A DNA stretch of 64,000 bases, from positions 1,204,856 through 1,268,855 of the forward strand of contig CM041198.1 in the NCBI GenBank assembly GCA_023078555.1. Direction: 5' to 3'. The translations under genes and the position numbers were made by a program. Below, in pieces: positions 23,755-35,190 of this stretch (positions are counted from its first letter, which is position 1; each line of letters opens with the position of its first letter). The stretch comes from Ulva prolifera. Lineage: Eukaryota > Chlorophyta > Ulvophyceae > Ulvales > Ulvaceae. Under the pieces are notes generated by a model. It did no database searches. It was given only the letters and a program-made list of their open reading frames with translations, and had not been told where the DNA came from.

Positions 23755-23815
23755 ATCTCAGCACGGAATCTAGAGACGGAATCTAGAGACGGAATCTTGA
23801 GACGGAATCTAGAGA
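23755..23815. repeat. Short tandem GACGGAATCTAGA-type repeats
   Basis: Four degenerate copies of a unit of about 13-18 bases (A-GACGGAATCTAGAG) lie just upstream of the 44 bp minisatellite. Confidence 0.7.
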
Positions 23816-23963
23816 AAGCATTTGCAGGCAGCATCTACAGATGGGGAGATGCCCTTCACCTGGCCTCCACCACTCCACAGTGGCTCCACTAGCACAAGCT
23901 GCAGCCTGGGCAGGCTGCCAGCATGTGATAAGAATCATGCTTCCGGGGCACACCGTGCAGCAA

Positions 23964-24357
23964 GGCAGCTAGTGTACCATGGCAGGCAGTCCTCATTTTA
24001 TGCAGAAGGCAGCTAGTGTACCATGGCAGGCAGTCCTCATTTTATGCAGAAGGCAGCTAGTGTACCATGGCAGGCAGTCCTCATTTTATGCAGAAGGCAG
24101 CTAGTGTACCATGGCAGGCAGTCCTCATTTTATGCAGAAGGCAGCTAGTGTACCATGGCAGGCAGTCCTCATTTTATGCAGAAGGCAGCTAGTGTACCAT
24201 GGCAGGCAGTCCTCATTTTATGCAGAAGGCAGCTAGTGTACCATGGCAGGCAGTCCTCATTTTATGCAGAAGGCAGCTAGTGTACCATGGCAGGCAGTCC
24301 TCATTTTATGCAGAAGGCAGCTAGTGTACCATGGCAGGCAGTCCTCATTTTATGCAG
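23964..24357. repeat. Minisatellite: nine copies of a 44 bp unit
   Basis: The unit begins GGCAGCTAGTGTACCATGGC and ends TTTATGCAGAA. Eight full copies and one lacking two bases are head-to-tail with no visible differences. 44 is not a multiple of three, so any frame shifts at every copy and the array is not protein-coding. Confidence 0.97.
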
Positions 24358-24583
24358 TCATACGGTGCATCGCCTACCACTTCATCTTTCGCCTGGTATC
24401 ACAGATGCACACCTGTGACTGGCTACAGATGACGATGGTGCCCTGGACGCAACTCATGACTGCTGCGTGCACGGGGCCTCTAGATGCCCGGGATACAGCT
24501 GGTCAACCAAGTCTAGGCAATACAGCCAAGAACCATGGCACTGCTACACGCCTCCTATGACTGTGAGTCAGGCTGTCAGACGA

Positions 24584-27000
24584 TTAACATCTAGGCAGCC
24601 CCACCCAGTGAACAACAGTAGCATCACGCATGCGGCTGCGAGCGGAGCCTCTGCGAGGACACTGCAGCACAGACCCACAGCGGGAATTGAACGCTACTAG
24701 CTCATAAAGCGCCTGGTCAAGCCCTTGCTCAAGGTAGCTGGCTCGCTGGGCAACAACAGCGCTTGAACATACTAACGCAGTGGTGCCTTCTGACGATGCA
24801 ACAAAGCATGTGGTTTCTGGGTGCATGATGGTCTGTGGTGAGTGTGGCGTGTTGGTTCTGCGGGCTGCTGAGGCCAATGCCATTGTGAGTGTGGCTTGCT
24901 GCCTGATCAGCCGATGTGGCTGTGTGGTGCTGTTGTCAACACGGCCCTCGACACAACACGGGCATGTGGTACGTGGCTGGATGCTTTGACACAGTGCACA
25001 TGCAGGAAGCAGGAGGACAGAGGGAAGCAGGTCAGTGGGAACAGACAGACGGACCGAGGCGCACTTGAGATGCAGGAGCAGTGGCAGAGCTGCTGCTCCA
25101 GTGGCCACTAGCTGTATGACTTTCACTCTGCAAGCAACATGTGGACGGCTGACTTCCCAGTTAGATGAGCGGAGGAGTGCAGCAGAGGGCAAAGCATGGG
25201 CCACTGAAAGCATGGGCTGCTATGAGATTTGGTCTCGCTTAGAAGTATAATGGTATGGATTTTTTAATTGCATGACAGGGGCCCTGAACACACCGCATCA
25301 CGAAGGCCACTGTGCGTATCCATGGCCCCTTGTACAGCTTCACTACGCGAGGCTCCAACACACATGTTGACCGAGGATCATCAATTGCGTGATCTGATGC
25401 TAAATAATGAGTCGTTGTTGACAAATTACGGCTCATGGGGAGGAGATGGCCGCCGATGTAAGGTGGAGAAACGTCCCCCCCAGCAGACATGGCGCAATCT
25501 GGGTTGGTTGCACGTTGCGCGCCAGTACCATGCACTGCCCATGCGCGGCCCGGACACACATCCCAGACGCCCTGAAGCTTGCCCTCCGTCGCAAACTGCA
25601 ATGTTCGCAGGAGCGATGTCCCACGAACCATGGCGTGGCAGGGCGTCACCACATGAGCGAGCAGATATGCGTGGGAATCAAGTCAACGACCGGGACAAGA
25701 GCTGATCATTGCCAGTGCCTTATCTCACTCGTACGCATGATGATCACCTTGAACCTCGGCGAAAGGTACAATCAGCGCGTCAAGCTTGGTTTGGGTTGGC
25801 GAAGGCTTCGACTTGGTTGAGAGCACAAATCGCAGCCAAGCGACAATTGGGCATATGATGCATTGAGAAAAACTGTGATGCGTCAATCTTCCCATGTACA
25901 ATGGGACTGGACAGCCCAGCCAGCCCTTACCTAGAACCGGAGTCTGCTTCTCATGTGTCTACTAGTGCATGACCTTTCGCAACCGCACCTTGCCTGTCCA
26001 GGACTTGGCGATGGTCGATACAAACACTCCAAAATCGAAAGACACTGTAGTTATACTACGCTAGCGCTACTACCTCTGAGCAGCTGCCGGCCTTCATCAT
26101 GGCATGCAGCACTGCACTTTGCTTGAGCCGCTTGATCAAAAGCTCGAGCAGCTGCAGTTCCAATAGCAGGCTATGGTAGGACACCTCAAGATGCCTCCCA
26201 CTCAATCTCTTCCACACTCAGCCAGCACCTATCTTAGAACAGAGTAGGAATTGTCGGTGTGCGGAGCAGTCACACGCTGTGCAGACTTTTCAAGGGTCAA
26301 GCACTGCTCACGTCGACCTCCCCATCAAGCTGCCCGCGAAACTCTGCCTGCAGCATACAATACATTCGGGGGTACTCAGCTCAACATGTCCCTAGCGACA
26401 GCCCACATGACATCAGGTCAATGACCATGCGCATTGACCGATCATCGGCATCAGGGAAGCCTAGGGAAGCCATATCAGGACCTAGGGCAGTGGACTCGGG
26501 TCCGGCCTTGCCAATGAAATCACACAGCTGCGTAGCTCGCTTATGATGAACTGAAGCACATAGACAACAGCAGGCAATCAACAACCACACGCCATGTCAT
26601 GCATGGCTGCATCTGTGAAGCCTGCTCATGCAGAGCGGCCTGTGTGGCCCGCCAGAGCAGTGCTTGCTGCTCCTGCAGCCTGTGACCCATTGACACCTGC
26701 TGTCATGCAGAAGCGAGTCATTCACGTTGCTCGGAACAGAATTCATATTATAAGGACCTAGTGCCACTCTTTTGCGGGACTCTGACCCTGTACTTGGAAA
26801 ACTCTGCTCTGGGACAGCTTGCAACGGAGGCGCATAAAGCACCCACTGGGTAGCCTCAGGGCATGATCAACGTGCAGAGCAGTGAAGGACTGAAATGAAG
26901 CTGAGCGTGCCTCAAAGCTCAAGGTTATGGCACAAATGAGATGCATGCTCGCACTTGCCTGGGTGTCAGGGTGGCACATGCACAGTTTACAGGGCAATAT
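24584..27000 (-). CDS. Possible split minus-strand gene encoding a helical protein, unresolved
   Basis: Minus-strand pieces with coding character, in order: near 26720-26610 (HRLQEQQALLWRATQAALHE), near 26560-26400 (LCDFIGKAGPESTALGPDMA, then DADDRSMRMVIDLM), near 26370-26310 (YPRMYCMLQAEFRGQLDGEV ending at a GAC|GTGAGC donor), near 26200-26080 (LLLELQLLELLIKRLKQSAV ending at GAG|GTAGTA), and near 24750-24690 (VAQRASYLEQGLDQALYELV). The heptad-like spacing suggests coiled coil. Exon joins were not all phase-compatible and no family was recognised. Confidence 0.35.
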
Positions 27001-27504
27001 CGGCTCATTCCTGACATCACACCGGCTCTACACTCACGGACACACATGCCCCCTGCCTGCTACAATCTCAATCTTGTAAGACTTCCCTCGCATTGTCAGA
27101 CAGAGCCCACACTCTCGATCAATTGCCACCGCGCTCCTCACACATCACATGCTACACAACTACACCTCTGTACAACGCCTCTCACAGGCTGCCTCACCGA
27201 TACTGGAGATCACATAAACATGGCCGTCGCACCAGTATGGTTTAAAGGAAAGTCCAAGCCGCACTGGTCAGCAACCCAGATTAATGGTACACACCATACT
27301 CCTGCTCCTTCGCAGAACCAGTCGCACAACGGAGAGCGTACAAACCTTGCCGAGAACTATCAAAGACACGCTGGCTGGCACGTCTCAGCCAACTACGCCA
27401 CCATACAACTACAGCATGACTACGGCTAGAACTGGCACAGATCAGCGGGTCCGGAGGCAGGTGATGCACGGTGTCCTCCAGACGATTGCCACGTGCGTCG
27501 TCCG

Positions 27505-27530
27505 CCCCCCCCCCCCCCCCCCCCCCCCCC
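27505..27530. repeat. Poly(C) run, 26 bases
   Basis: It lies directly after the DUF506 stop codon, where it is poly(G) on the coding strand. On the plus strand it is framed by GTGCGTCG on the left and ATTGAG on the right. Confidence 0.95.
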
Positions 27531-27532
27531 TC

Positions 27533-28498
27533 TCATTGCATTGAGGGCCTAGCGCCTGGGTAGTCAAACCCCAGCTTTACAGATAGCACAGGCGAACCCC
27601 GGGCACAGGCTGTGCTACGTCGCAGGTGCCATGTGCTGGGTGTCCGCAAACTAGAAGCTCTTTCTGCACAACCAATAGGCCGTGGTAGCGCACCGATCTC
27701 AGTGCGGGCACCTTCTCCCCGCTCACTGTGGCCCGTTGTCCGGGGCTCCCCTGCTGTGTCCACCCGGGCCTCTGCGACTGCACTGACAGCTGGCCGGGCA
27801 GCTTGATCTCTCACGGAGCGGGCTATGTCTGACGTCGCCACAGCTACTGTTCTGCTGCGAGGGGAAGCTTGGCCCGGGAGGCGGTCGATTGCACGTTGCG
27901 GTATCCACTTGGACATAAGCGCCTTGCTTCCACGCCACGGAGGCATCGTCACACCCTCCTCCAGAAATGACCTAGCCATTTCCCGTGAGATGACGTCTAC
28001 CAGAGGAGACATGTTCTCTGTAGTTCCGACGTATACAGCTGGTAGCTGATTGAAAAGCTTGCTGTAAGCTGCTGTGGCACAGGGAATCCGGAAGTGGTCA
28101 TGGAAGCCACACTCGACTACCACATCACAGCCTTTGCTGTCCCCCGTCGCCTGCATTGACACAGCTGATGTAATTCCGAATTTTTGGCATGCGTTGTCAG
28201 CACGTACTGGGGCTGCGTCAGGCAGTGCATACACACGCAGTTCGAGTGCCAGTACCTTGACCAGGATAAACTCGTGGCACAGATTCTTGAAGCAGTTGGC
28301 CCCACCGCCCTCTGCGTAACGTACTTTGATCTCATACCCCAGGCTGGCGAGGTCGCACGCTAGATCGACGATGTCGACTGCGCATCTATCGGCGGTGCTG
28401 CGCGTGAAGAATTGCACGTCTGCCTTCAACTGCAGCAGGCGCATAGGATCGTCAGATAGCCGTTGGAACCCCTTCACGCCGGAGCACAAACATGACAT
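27533..28498 (-). CDS. DUF506 / PDDEXK-like family protein
   Basis: This is a single exon of 321 codons from ATG 28498 (MSCLCSGVKGFQRLSDDP). An in-frame ATG at 28582 would add 28 residues. The central region has GYEIKVRYAEGG, then DVVVECGFHDHFRIPCATAA and YSKLFNQLPAVYVGTTENM. The family hallmark EEGVTMPPWRGSKALMSKW sits near residue 215. In plant members the corresponding region reads VDFRSEFEIAR and FPPWR. The acidic core is proposed to be a nuclease-like PDDEXK fold, and no activity is proven for the family. Residues after about 235 are a low-complexity Arg/Ala/Gly tail, longer than usual. The family is nearly restricted to land plants and green algae, which supports the lineage call. A poly(C) run follows the stop. 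Confidence 0.88.
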   Translation of the reverse strand: MSCLCSGVKGFQRLSDDPMRLLQLKADVQFFTRSTADRCAVDIVDLACDLASLGYEIKVRYAEGGGANCFKNLCHEFILVKVLALELRVYALPDAAPVRADNACQKFGITSAVSMQATGDSKGCDVVVECGFHDHFRIPCATAAYSKLFNQLPAVYVGTTENMSPLVDVISREMARSFLEEGVTMPPWRGSKALMSKWIPQRAIDRLPGQASPRSRTVAVATSDIARSVRDQAARPAVSAVAEARVDTAGEPRTTGHSERGEGARTEIGALPRPIGCAERASSLRTPSTWHLRRSTACARGSPVLSVKLGFDYPGARPSMQ

Positions 28499-28582
28499 GA
28501 TCGCTGTATAACGCACATAAAAAGTCGTAGTGATGGAGCTGTCCGTTGCAGTGGTCTGTGACAGACAGCGACAACCATGCAT

Positions 28583-31478
28583 ACGACGCACCACGATGTG
28601 GCCGCCCCGCCAAAACAGACAGACCAGTGCGAAGCTAGCGAACTTCCAGGTGCACAGTTATTAGAACACGATGCTACAGCATGGTCAAGCAGAAGCGCTC
28701 GATCATTGCTCCGTGGCGTGCACTGAGGTCGATATACCTCGTACCAGCAGAGCATGGACCACATTTTTGAGACAGCAGAATGCAACATCTGTGAGCTACT
28801 CGCTGCAAACAACTCGTTACCTGACCTGACCACGCAACATTATACAATGAATATTAAGAATGTGAAACGCAACTGCGCCGTGGCGCATGCAAGAGAACGA
28901 ATTAAAACCGACCGGGGCGCATCGGCGTGTGAACGCTGCAGCTCAAGTGCACGTATGCGGCGTCGCTGGCATCGACCATATAGAACATGCCATCATTGAC
29001 TGACTGCCTGATTGGGCATGCTATATGACTGCTAGAACTGGGAATGGCAGGCCTCGCAGTTGGCGAGTTCAAAAGGTCTGCAGGAATATACCGCGCGTAC
29101 AGACAGGTACCAAGCGACGGCTCACAAATACATGCTGCTACATTGTCACAAGTACACGGCCAATCATTCACGGGAACGAGGTGAATGGCGCTGAATTGCG
29201 TTTTGTTCACGAAACTGAGCCGGAGCAAGCATCAGCTGTGCGGCTCAATCGTGCCTTGAACAGCAAACACTGAGCCTCGCACGGCATAATTGAATTTCGA
29301 TATGCGAAATGGGTACGGCTCGATGGAGGCTGAAGCATGAGCGGCCGAGTGCGTTGCGCCGCAGTACTGTGTTCGTGGGCTGGGAGGTGGTGACGAGCCT
29401 ATGATGCAAGCCGCACCTGACGCTCAAAATTACTTCGAGGACGACACATTCGCTTGACACTTTTGAGAAAAGATTCATCTGAAATTTGCTGTCTTTCGGC
29501 TGCTGCTACTTCAACCTCCTGCTCGTTTGTGGAGCATCAGTTAGTCTCAGAACGCCCATGGCTGGAAGCGATACTATATAGACATAAGTTAAGTTATGAA
29601 ACACACCTCTATATGGAAGATGCAGCTCATCGCAGGTCCAGGCTCGTCTTGGGTACACATGTCGAATTCAAGAACCTCGTTCAACCAACGCTCCGTCCCT
29701 AGCACAGACGAATGTGAAAGTACGGAAAGCAGCACTAACAGCACTATAGCTGCTGTATATGCGCGAGAGAAGAAGAAGGCGGAATCTCAGCAAGGAAAAA
29801 TGGTGCTGTCTGCAAGATGCGACCACAGACGCTGTGTTGTCGAGATGCTGATACGATGCAAAGATCGAATGGCAACGAAGTCGTGCGAGCATAGCGCTGT
29901 AATATGTTCGAGGCTGCCATGGGGATCTTTCGGCGTTAGGTCTGGCAGCCCGTGCTGCCCACGTCCAATCGAGCTCAGCATGCGAGAGCCACCGACGCAA
30001 TACGCCGCGGCGCGCGGTTGGTGGCCGCGCAAATGCACCCAGTGGAACATGCATGATCATCTCAATGCTCGGATTATCATGTATCCCACCGGACACATGT
30101 GTCACGTGACAGCACCAAAATCGAACGCATCCACTAAGTGGTCGTGATAGCAGATTCTCCATACATGAGTCAGGAGCCAGGATATCCGGAGCCACCGATT
30201 TGTGAGGCATGCGCTCTGACGATGTATCACCAGTAACCATCGTCAGGTCAAGGCCAAGTATGAAATTGATGCATGTATTGCGCATGTGTACATCGAAAAA
30301 GCTGGCGCGCCCTCTAGATTGTTGTACTGCGTGTGCATCGATTTTCCCAGAACAATACGTGTACAGTGCCTGCCACACGCAGGCGTGCACGCATACAGTG
30401 CAAGCCAGTCACTTCCATATCCAAAATCTCTCGCACCCAGCAGCTGGGCGTTATGTATGCTGCAGCCAGAACGTTAACCACACATGTGTATATCCATATG
30501 CCTGCGGCCTGCCGGCGGCTGTGCGCGGTGACACACGCAAAGATTTACCACAAGCCGGCGTTCGCCCGGGTCGATTTCTCGACAGAATTCTGCTCCGAAC
30601 GCACGCGGAGGTAACGCGCGCGTTATAACGCAAATACATGTTGAATGGTCGCGTGCGTCTCGCTTAAGCTGGCACGTATACGTCGCCTCACAGGTGCACC
30701 GCTGCAACATGCTGGCTCACGCCTGTCACCATCCCAAGTCATCCCGCGCCAGTGATCCCAGCACGCAGCTGCAGCAGGCTTCTGCCTCCGATACCGGGAG
30801 TTCACCTCGAGCTTGCGGCCACCTGCCGCCGCAGCAGTGACGGCGCGCTCGTGTCACGCACGCCACGCCTGCAGGGTGTAGCGGCTACGGTGTAAACGCG
30901 ATAGATCTGTTAGATACTCGCCGTCGGTGCCCGTGGGTATATCCTGTGGCCAGCACCAGGTCATCAGATTCATGACTCCGGCGCTGATGGCCCCTTAGGA
31001 ATTCCTGTGGTGCGAGTTTGCACAACGAGCTCGAGACGGTGTTCCAACGCCACTGCGCACACACATGCGCAACCTGTTCAGCGCGCTTATCTCGAGATGT
31101 AAGACATCGCTGAGGACGAACCGCGTAGGCGTGCACGGAAGCCCGTCCGGCATCACGCACAGCATGTGGTCATACAATGCATGCATGACCGTTTGAACGC
31201 AACAGATTCGACCTTACGCACAATTACGATTCCGATGTGTCCCCGTGTCGCAGCCCATGCATTGCCATGGCGAGGTGCCCCGACCGCCACACGGCCGTGC
31301 GATCTATCAATACTTAAATGTCGGCGTTACGCCCGATCGAGGGCACACTGGGCGTCACATACTGCGACGATCCGATATCTATCTCTGCTAAAGCAATGCA
31401 CTGACAGCTGCTGGACGCTGGTGCGATGTGGGAGTGAGTTTAACATGAATATCGGCGCGCGTACATGCCGCATATGCA
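28583..31478. other. Stretch without recognised genes
   Basis: Both strands carry moderate ORFs, the longest being 240 codons minus at 29668-30390 overlapping 183 codons plus at 29596-30147. They have no recognisable domains, odd composition and mutual overlap. No repeats of the LINE-tail family are seen here. DUF506 5' regulatory DNA should lie at the left edge. Confidence 0.3.
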
Positions 31479-31487
31479 TATGTGAGT

Positions 31488-32150
31488 CAGGGCTCTACAT
31501 CCCGATCGGTTTCCCGACGAAAAATTGGGAAAAGGCAAAAAAGCCGACGGCGAGCGAAGCGAGTCTCGGTTTCCCCCGAGAAGCCAGGGGGGGGGGGGGC
31601 CGGCGGGGGTGCCCGACGGCCGCCAACGGTGCTTTTCGGGATACCCCGACCAATGCCGACAGCTTGTCGGGATCCCGAAATCCTGTCGGGCCTGAAGGCA
31701 CCGGATGTACATTGCAATGACAGAGCATTCATCAGGTCAGTCGCAACCAGGTTGCTTGCTGCTTGCGCATTGCGACAATGACCTTGCTTTCGTTCGCTTG
31801 CTTTCGTTCGGGTTCACTGGTCAAGGGCCGAAGCGTAGGCGCACGGCCGAAACTCCTGCATCAGCCGACCAGGGCAGCAACGACGCCAGTTGTTCGAAGA
31901 AGATGGCTGCGGAACGCTCAGGCGATATGCCACGATTGTCTGAACAGAAAATTCGCGCGCGTTTGCTCATCGTCGTGGCGTTCATGGCAGCCAAGGGCAT
32001 CTGAAAATTGTTTTTGACACCCCCGATAGAACCTGAGGAGGTCGGCGGGCAACCCGATATCCAGCAGGGTGCTTTTCGGGGCTAGCCCGACAAAAATTGG
32101 GTATGGCTTCGGTTTACCCCGAAAAAGAAAAACCGGCTTGTAGAGCCCTG
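31488..32150. mobile_element. Non-autonomous DNA transposon with 12 bp terminal inverted repeats
   Basis: The ends are CAGGGCTCTACA (31488) and TGTAGAGCCCTG (32139-32150), perfect inverted repeats. The flanks TATGTGAGT and TATGTGACT form a 9 bp target duplication with one mismatch. The CAGGG start resembles hAT elements, whose duplications are 8 bp; a 9 bp duplication would fit Mutator-like elements, so the superfamily is open. Subterminal direct repeats occur at both ends (CCCGAC-AAAAATTGGG and GTGCTTTTCGGG). No transposase is encoded in the 663 bp. Confidence 0.7.
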
Positions 32151-32744
32151 TATGTGACTCGTCGCGTAGCTATGGACGCGAAACCAATTGACGGTGACAG
32201 CTGCACTGACTGAGGATTACATTATTTACAGAAGAGTAAACGGGAACAGACAAACACAAAGTGACTGAGGGTAGCTCGATACGCTGTCGCGAGCTAGCTT
32301 TGAATTTGTTCGTGTTGTTCGCGGGTGTGCGGGTGCGCATGTGGCCGTGGGTCCAGCTGGTGCGTGTGTATTATAACTTGTGTTACACGATAACTATAAC
32401 TGATTACCAGGACACAGCCCGCGTAGCAGGCATACCTGTAGTATGCAATTCGCACCGCGCCGGCGTCGGAATCACGCACAAGACCAGGAACACCTTCGCC
32501 ACTGCCACCAGTGCCTCGCGCATGTACAGCAGGACCGCCGCACATTTCACGACTGCACGCATGCACATGCACGCGCACACAGACACGCACCCATGGGTGC
32601 ACAATTGTCAGCCGCACACGCAAAGAACGGCAAAGAACACCGCTGCAAATTGGTAAGGCTTAAGCTCTGCAGAGCCAATATGGACACGTACACGGCCTTG
32701 TGCCTCCAGCTGAGTTAGCAGTCACCTGCGTAGCCTGTCCGGGG

Positions 32745-32985
32745 TTGATCATCACCGTACGTAGGACACGTGTCCTTACACACCAGCTCCATGCGACCAA
32801 AGCCAAGCCCGATTTAGTCCTTACCATAGGGACACAACCGGGTGTCCTTAAGAACCCTGTGCCGGCCTGGTCCCCACTGTAAGGACTATGTTGGCCTTAA
32901 GTGATCGTAAGGACAGAACATTACTGCCTCACTGTGATGCTCGGATAGGGCATGCATAAGGACAACTCAGTGCTACTAGTGCTGC
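32745..32985. repeat. Cluster of TAAGGAC / GTCCTTA motifs in both orientations
   Basis: At least seven copies occur in 240 bp, including the palindromic GGACACGTGTCC near 32767. There is no gene here and the role is unknown. Confidence 0.6.
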
Positions 32986-33183
32986 GCGAGGTAGCGCAAT
33001 TGTTTCACCTGAACATTTGGCCGCACGAGATGCAGGGGCCCCCCTCCGAGGCCCCCCTCTGAGTCAGGCTGCTCCCACACCCAAATTCACGCCAGGCCAC
33101 GGACCCACCTTCAAGAAGAGCTGCCCCCGAACGGCACACCAGCGGAAGCATGCATGGCCAAGCCACAGCAGATGCAGCAGTCA

Positions 33184-33330
33184 AAGATCTAAACCTCTTT
33201 GCCACCTTTTAGGGTGATGGTAAAAATGCTGTGCGGCAAAATGCCATGCGGCATGCTATCGGCAATGATCTAAACCTCTTTGCCACCTTTTAGGGCTGCG
33301 GCAAAATGCTATGCGGAATGCTAAATATAG
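33184..33330. repeat. Imperfect direct repeat, about 79 bp period
   Basis: GATCTAAACCTCTTTGCCAC...TTTTAGGG occurs near 33185 and again near 33268. Each copy is followed by GGCAAAATGC-type and GCGGMATGCTA-type segments. Confidence 0.75.
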
Positions 33331-33598
33331 GAACGGCACATCACCAGATGCAAGAGGCCACTCGATTGGGCAACCATAAGCGATCGAGGCAGTTGAATGA
33401 CAGACGCTGCTGCTAGCAGCTGACACCCCCGGTGACTCGGAGCCAATGCTGCAGGAACAAGGTGAACAAGCCACATACAAACGGCACAAGTTGTATCTCA
33501 TCCTTGACATTCTACATGCTGCCGACACAGTGGCGTTGCTGTGGGCGCGATTGGGCAGGTTTGAGCAGAATCGGCGATTCACAGGGCCACCTGTGGTT

Positions 33599-33642
33599 TA
33601 GACCGCCTAAACCACTTAAGGAACTAACGTTTAGGCGGTCTA
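33599..33642. repeat. 13 bp stem hairpin
   Basis: TAGACCGCCTAAA (33599-33611) and TTTAGGCGGTCTA (33630-33642) are perfect inverted repeats separated by 18 bases. Confidence 0.9.
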
Positions 33643-34329
33643 CTGTGCGCTAGGCGTCCACGGAGCAAGTCGCAAACTACAATCGCTGAAACCACGCGAT
33701 CTATCATGAAAGATGGATCATGGCAGTGTTGCCCACAGCGTCGACGTCATTCCTTCAGACCTTTTTCTGCGCCCGCGCATCTCACCCATGCTGGTCATGT
33801 ACATGTGCACATGCTGGTCATGCACAGCAACAGTGAAATCCACGCACGGCCGGGGAGGAACGGGGTGCGTGGCGATGCGTCTGCTGCTTGGCAGATGTCC
33901 AGGAAAGAATGAAGTTTGGGGAGGGGTGGCCACCGGGGGTTTGGGGGCTGCGGAACCGTGCAGTCCAGGGGGCCTGCCAGGCAGTCTCATCTTGGGCCCC
34001 CCAAGCTTGGGCGTGGGTGTGGCAGGTGTTTCTGTGTTACAAGGATACAGGTGGCGAGGCAGGTGTTTCTGTGTGTGTTGCAAAACCAAAGCTGGAGAGG
34101 CATGAAGCACCGTAGCTGCTCTACAAAATAGCTAATAGCTGAAGAATGGGCAGGCGGATGTGTGTGGCGGGGGGTGTGTGTGTGTGGGTGTGTGTGGGTG
34201 CCAGGGATATCACTTCTGCGGGGCGCAGGCTGGTCTGCATGGCGGCGGTTGTGGGCGGCTGCATGTGGCAATCCAGTGATGTGACAAAATTTACAAAAGA
34301 GTGAACGGAAGAAACGAATCGCGACGTGC

Positions 34330-34362
34330 AAGTGGTATAGCGGTCATATCACTGGATTACCA
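34330..34362 (+). repeat. tRNA-like hairpin motif, copy 1
   Basis: GTGGTATAGCGGTCATATCA followed by CTGGATTACCAC resembles the D-arm/A-box half of eukaryotic tRNAs. An inverted partner (GTGGCAATCCAGTGATGTGAC) lies about 60 bases to the left. No complete tRNA can be folded. Confidence 0.45.
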
Positions 34363-34420
34363 CACTGCATGGGACGCTGGCTGCCAGCTGCTGGCCAGTG
34401 TGGCTGGAGTGTGCTGTGCT

Positions 34421-34530
34421 TACAAAGGACATCGGCCGGGCATGCTACTTGTTCTCGGAATCCATTCTCCAACCTGTACACTCATTCATGGCACTAGGCT
34501 GGGCACGAGGTCGCACCACAGCCCTACAGC
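34421..34530 (-). repeat. LINE 3' fragment, antisense, with 10 bp target-site duplication
   Basis: Its reverse complement contains the end of the LINE ORF (a CCTAGTGCCATGAATGAGTG run as at 23115-23136) and the tail GATGTCCTTTGTA. GTGCTGTGCT occurs perfectly at 34411-34420 and 34531-34540. It ties the short tails to the reverse-transcriptase copy at 22.6-23.2 kb. Confidence 0.85.
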
Positions 34531-34692
34531 GTGCTGTGCTGTACATATATGTATACGTATGTACGATTACATGAACAGTACACACTTGAGAAACAGCCAC
34601 GGCCACAGCGACATTGGCGTGTGGGTGTGCGTGGGTGGTTGTGGGTGTTGGCGCCTTAGTGTGTATGGCTGTTGGCGGGGGTGGGTGCTGTG

Positions 34693-34733
34693 TCGCAGTC
34701 CAGTGTTATGACCGCTATACTACTGGACTGCCA
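34693..34733 (-). repeat. tRNA-like hairpin motif, copy 2
   Basis: The minus strand reads GGCAGTCCAGTAGTATAGCG, then GTCATAACACTGGACTGC. The GCAGTCCAGT and ACTGGACTGC arms pair perfectly around a loop carrying the A-box-like TATAGCGGTCATA. Confidence 0.5.
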
Positions 34734-34769
34734 GCATGCTGGCGTGTGCGGCGGCGGTGTAGGGGTTAG

Positions 34770-34976
34770 GGTGCGGCGGCGGTGTAGGTGTGCTGGTCTG
34801 TGTTGTCTGTGTTGTCTGTGTTGCGTGCTGTTGGCTGCCTGGGTGTGTTTGCCATGTGCCCTGCGGTGCCACCTGCCTCTCCGGCTTTGTCCTTAAGCAA
34901 TTGCAACACACAGGTGTACTCATGCATTGCCCTGCGGTGCCACCTGCCTCTCTGGCTTGGTCCTTGTAACAATGAC
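34770..34976 (+). repeat. Two tandem LINE 3'-tail copies, sense
   Basis: CCCTGCGGTGCCACCTGCCT occurs at about 34859 and again at 34931, each followed by a GGCTTTGTCCTT or GGCTTGGTCCTTGTAAC tail. The first is preceded by GT-rich DNA with a TGTGTTGTC triplication. Confidence 0.75.
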
Positions 34977-35139
34977 AACGTGTTCACTTTCCTGTTCCCA
35001 TGTTGCTGCTGAGCACCTGTGCCATTCCAATCAGCCAAACCCCGGTGCCAGCAGCAGCGGGGAGCGCTGCCGGATGTGTGTCTATTGTTTGGTCAGAGGA
35101 CATTCTCAATTGTGTGTCTCCTAGATGCAGTTGCCCATC

Positions 35140-35190
35140 TCCTTGCATTATAACAGGGCTGGAGAGGCAGGTAGCACCACGGGCCGTAAT
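35140..35190 (-). repeat. LINE 3'-tail copy, antisense, short
   Basis: ATAACAGGGCTGGAGAGGCA followed by GGTAGCACCACGG is the reverse of the family tail. Confidence 0.6.

Noticed and set aside
23964-24357. CRISPR-like array
   Set aside because: Repeats are directly head-to-tail with no variable spacers, and the DNA is eukaryotic.
24660-24720. Possible tRNA T-arm on the minus strand (GTTCAATTCCCGC)
   Set aside because: No matching acceptor stem, D-arm or anticodon stem could be drawn at the right spacing.
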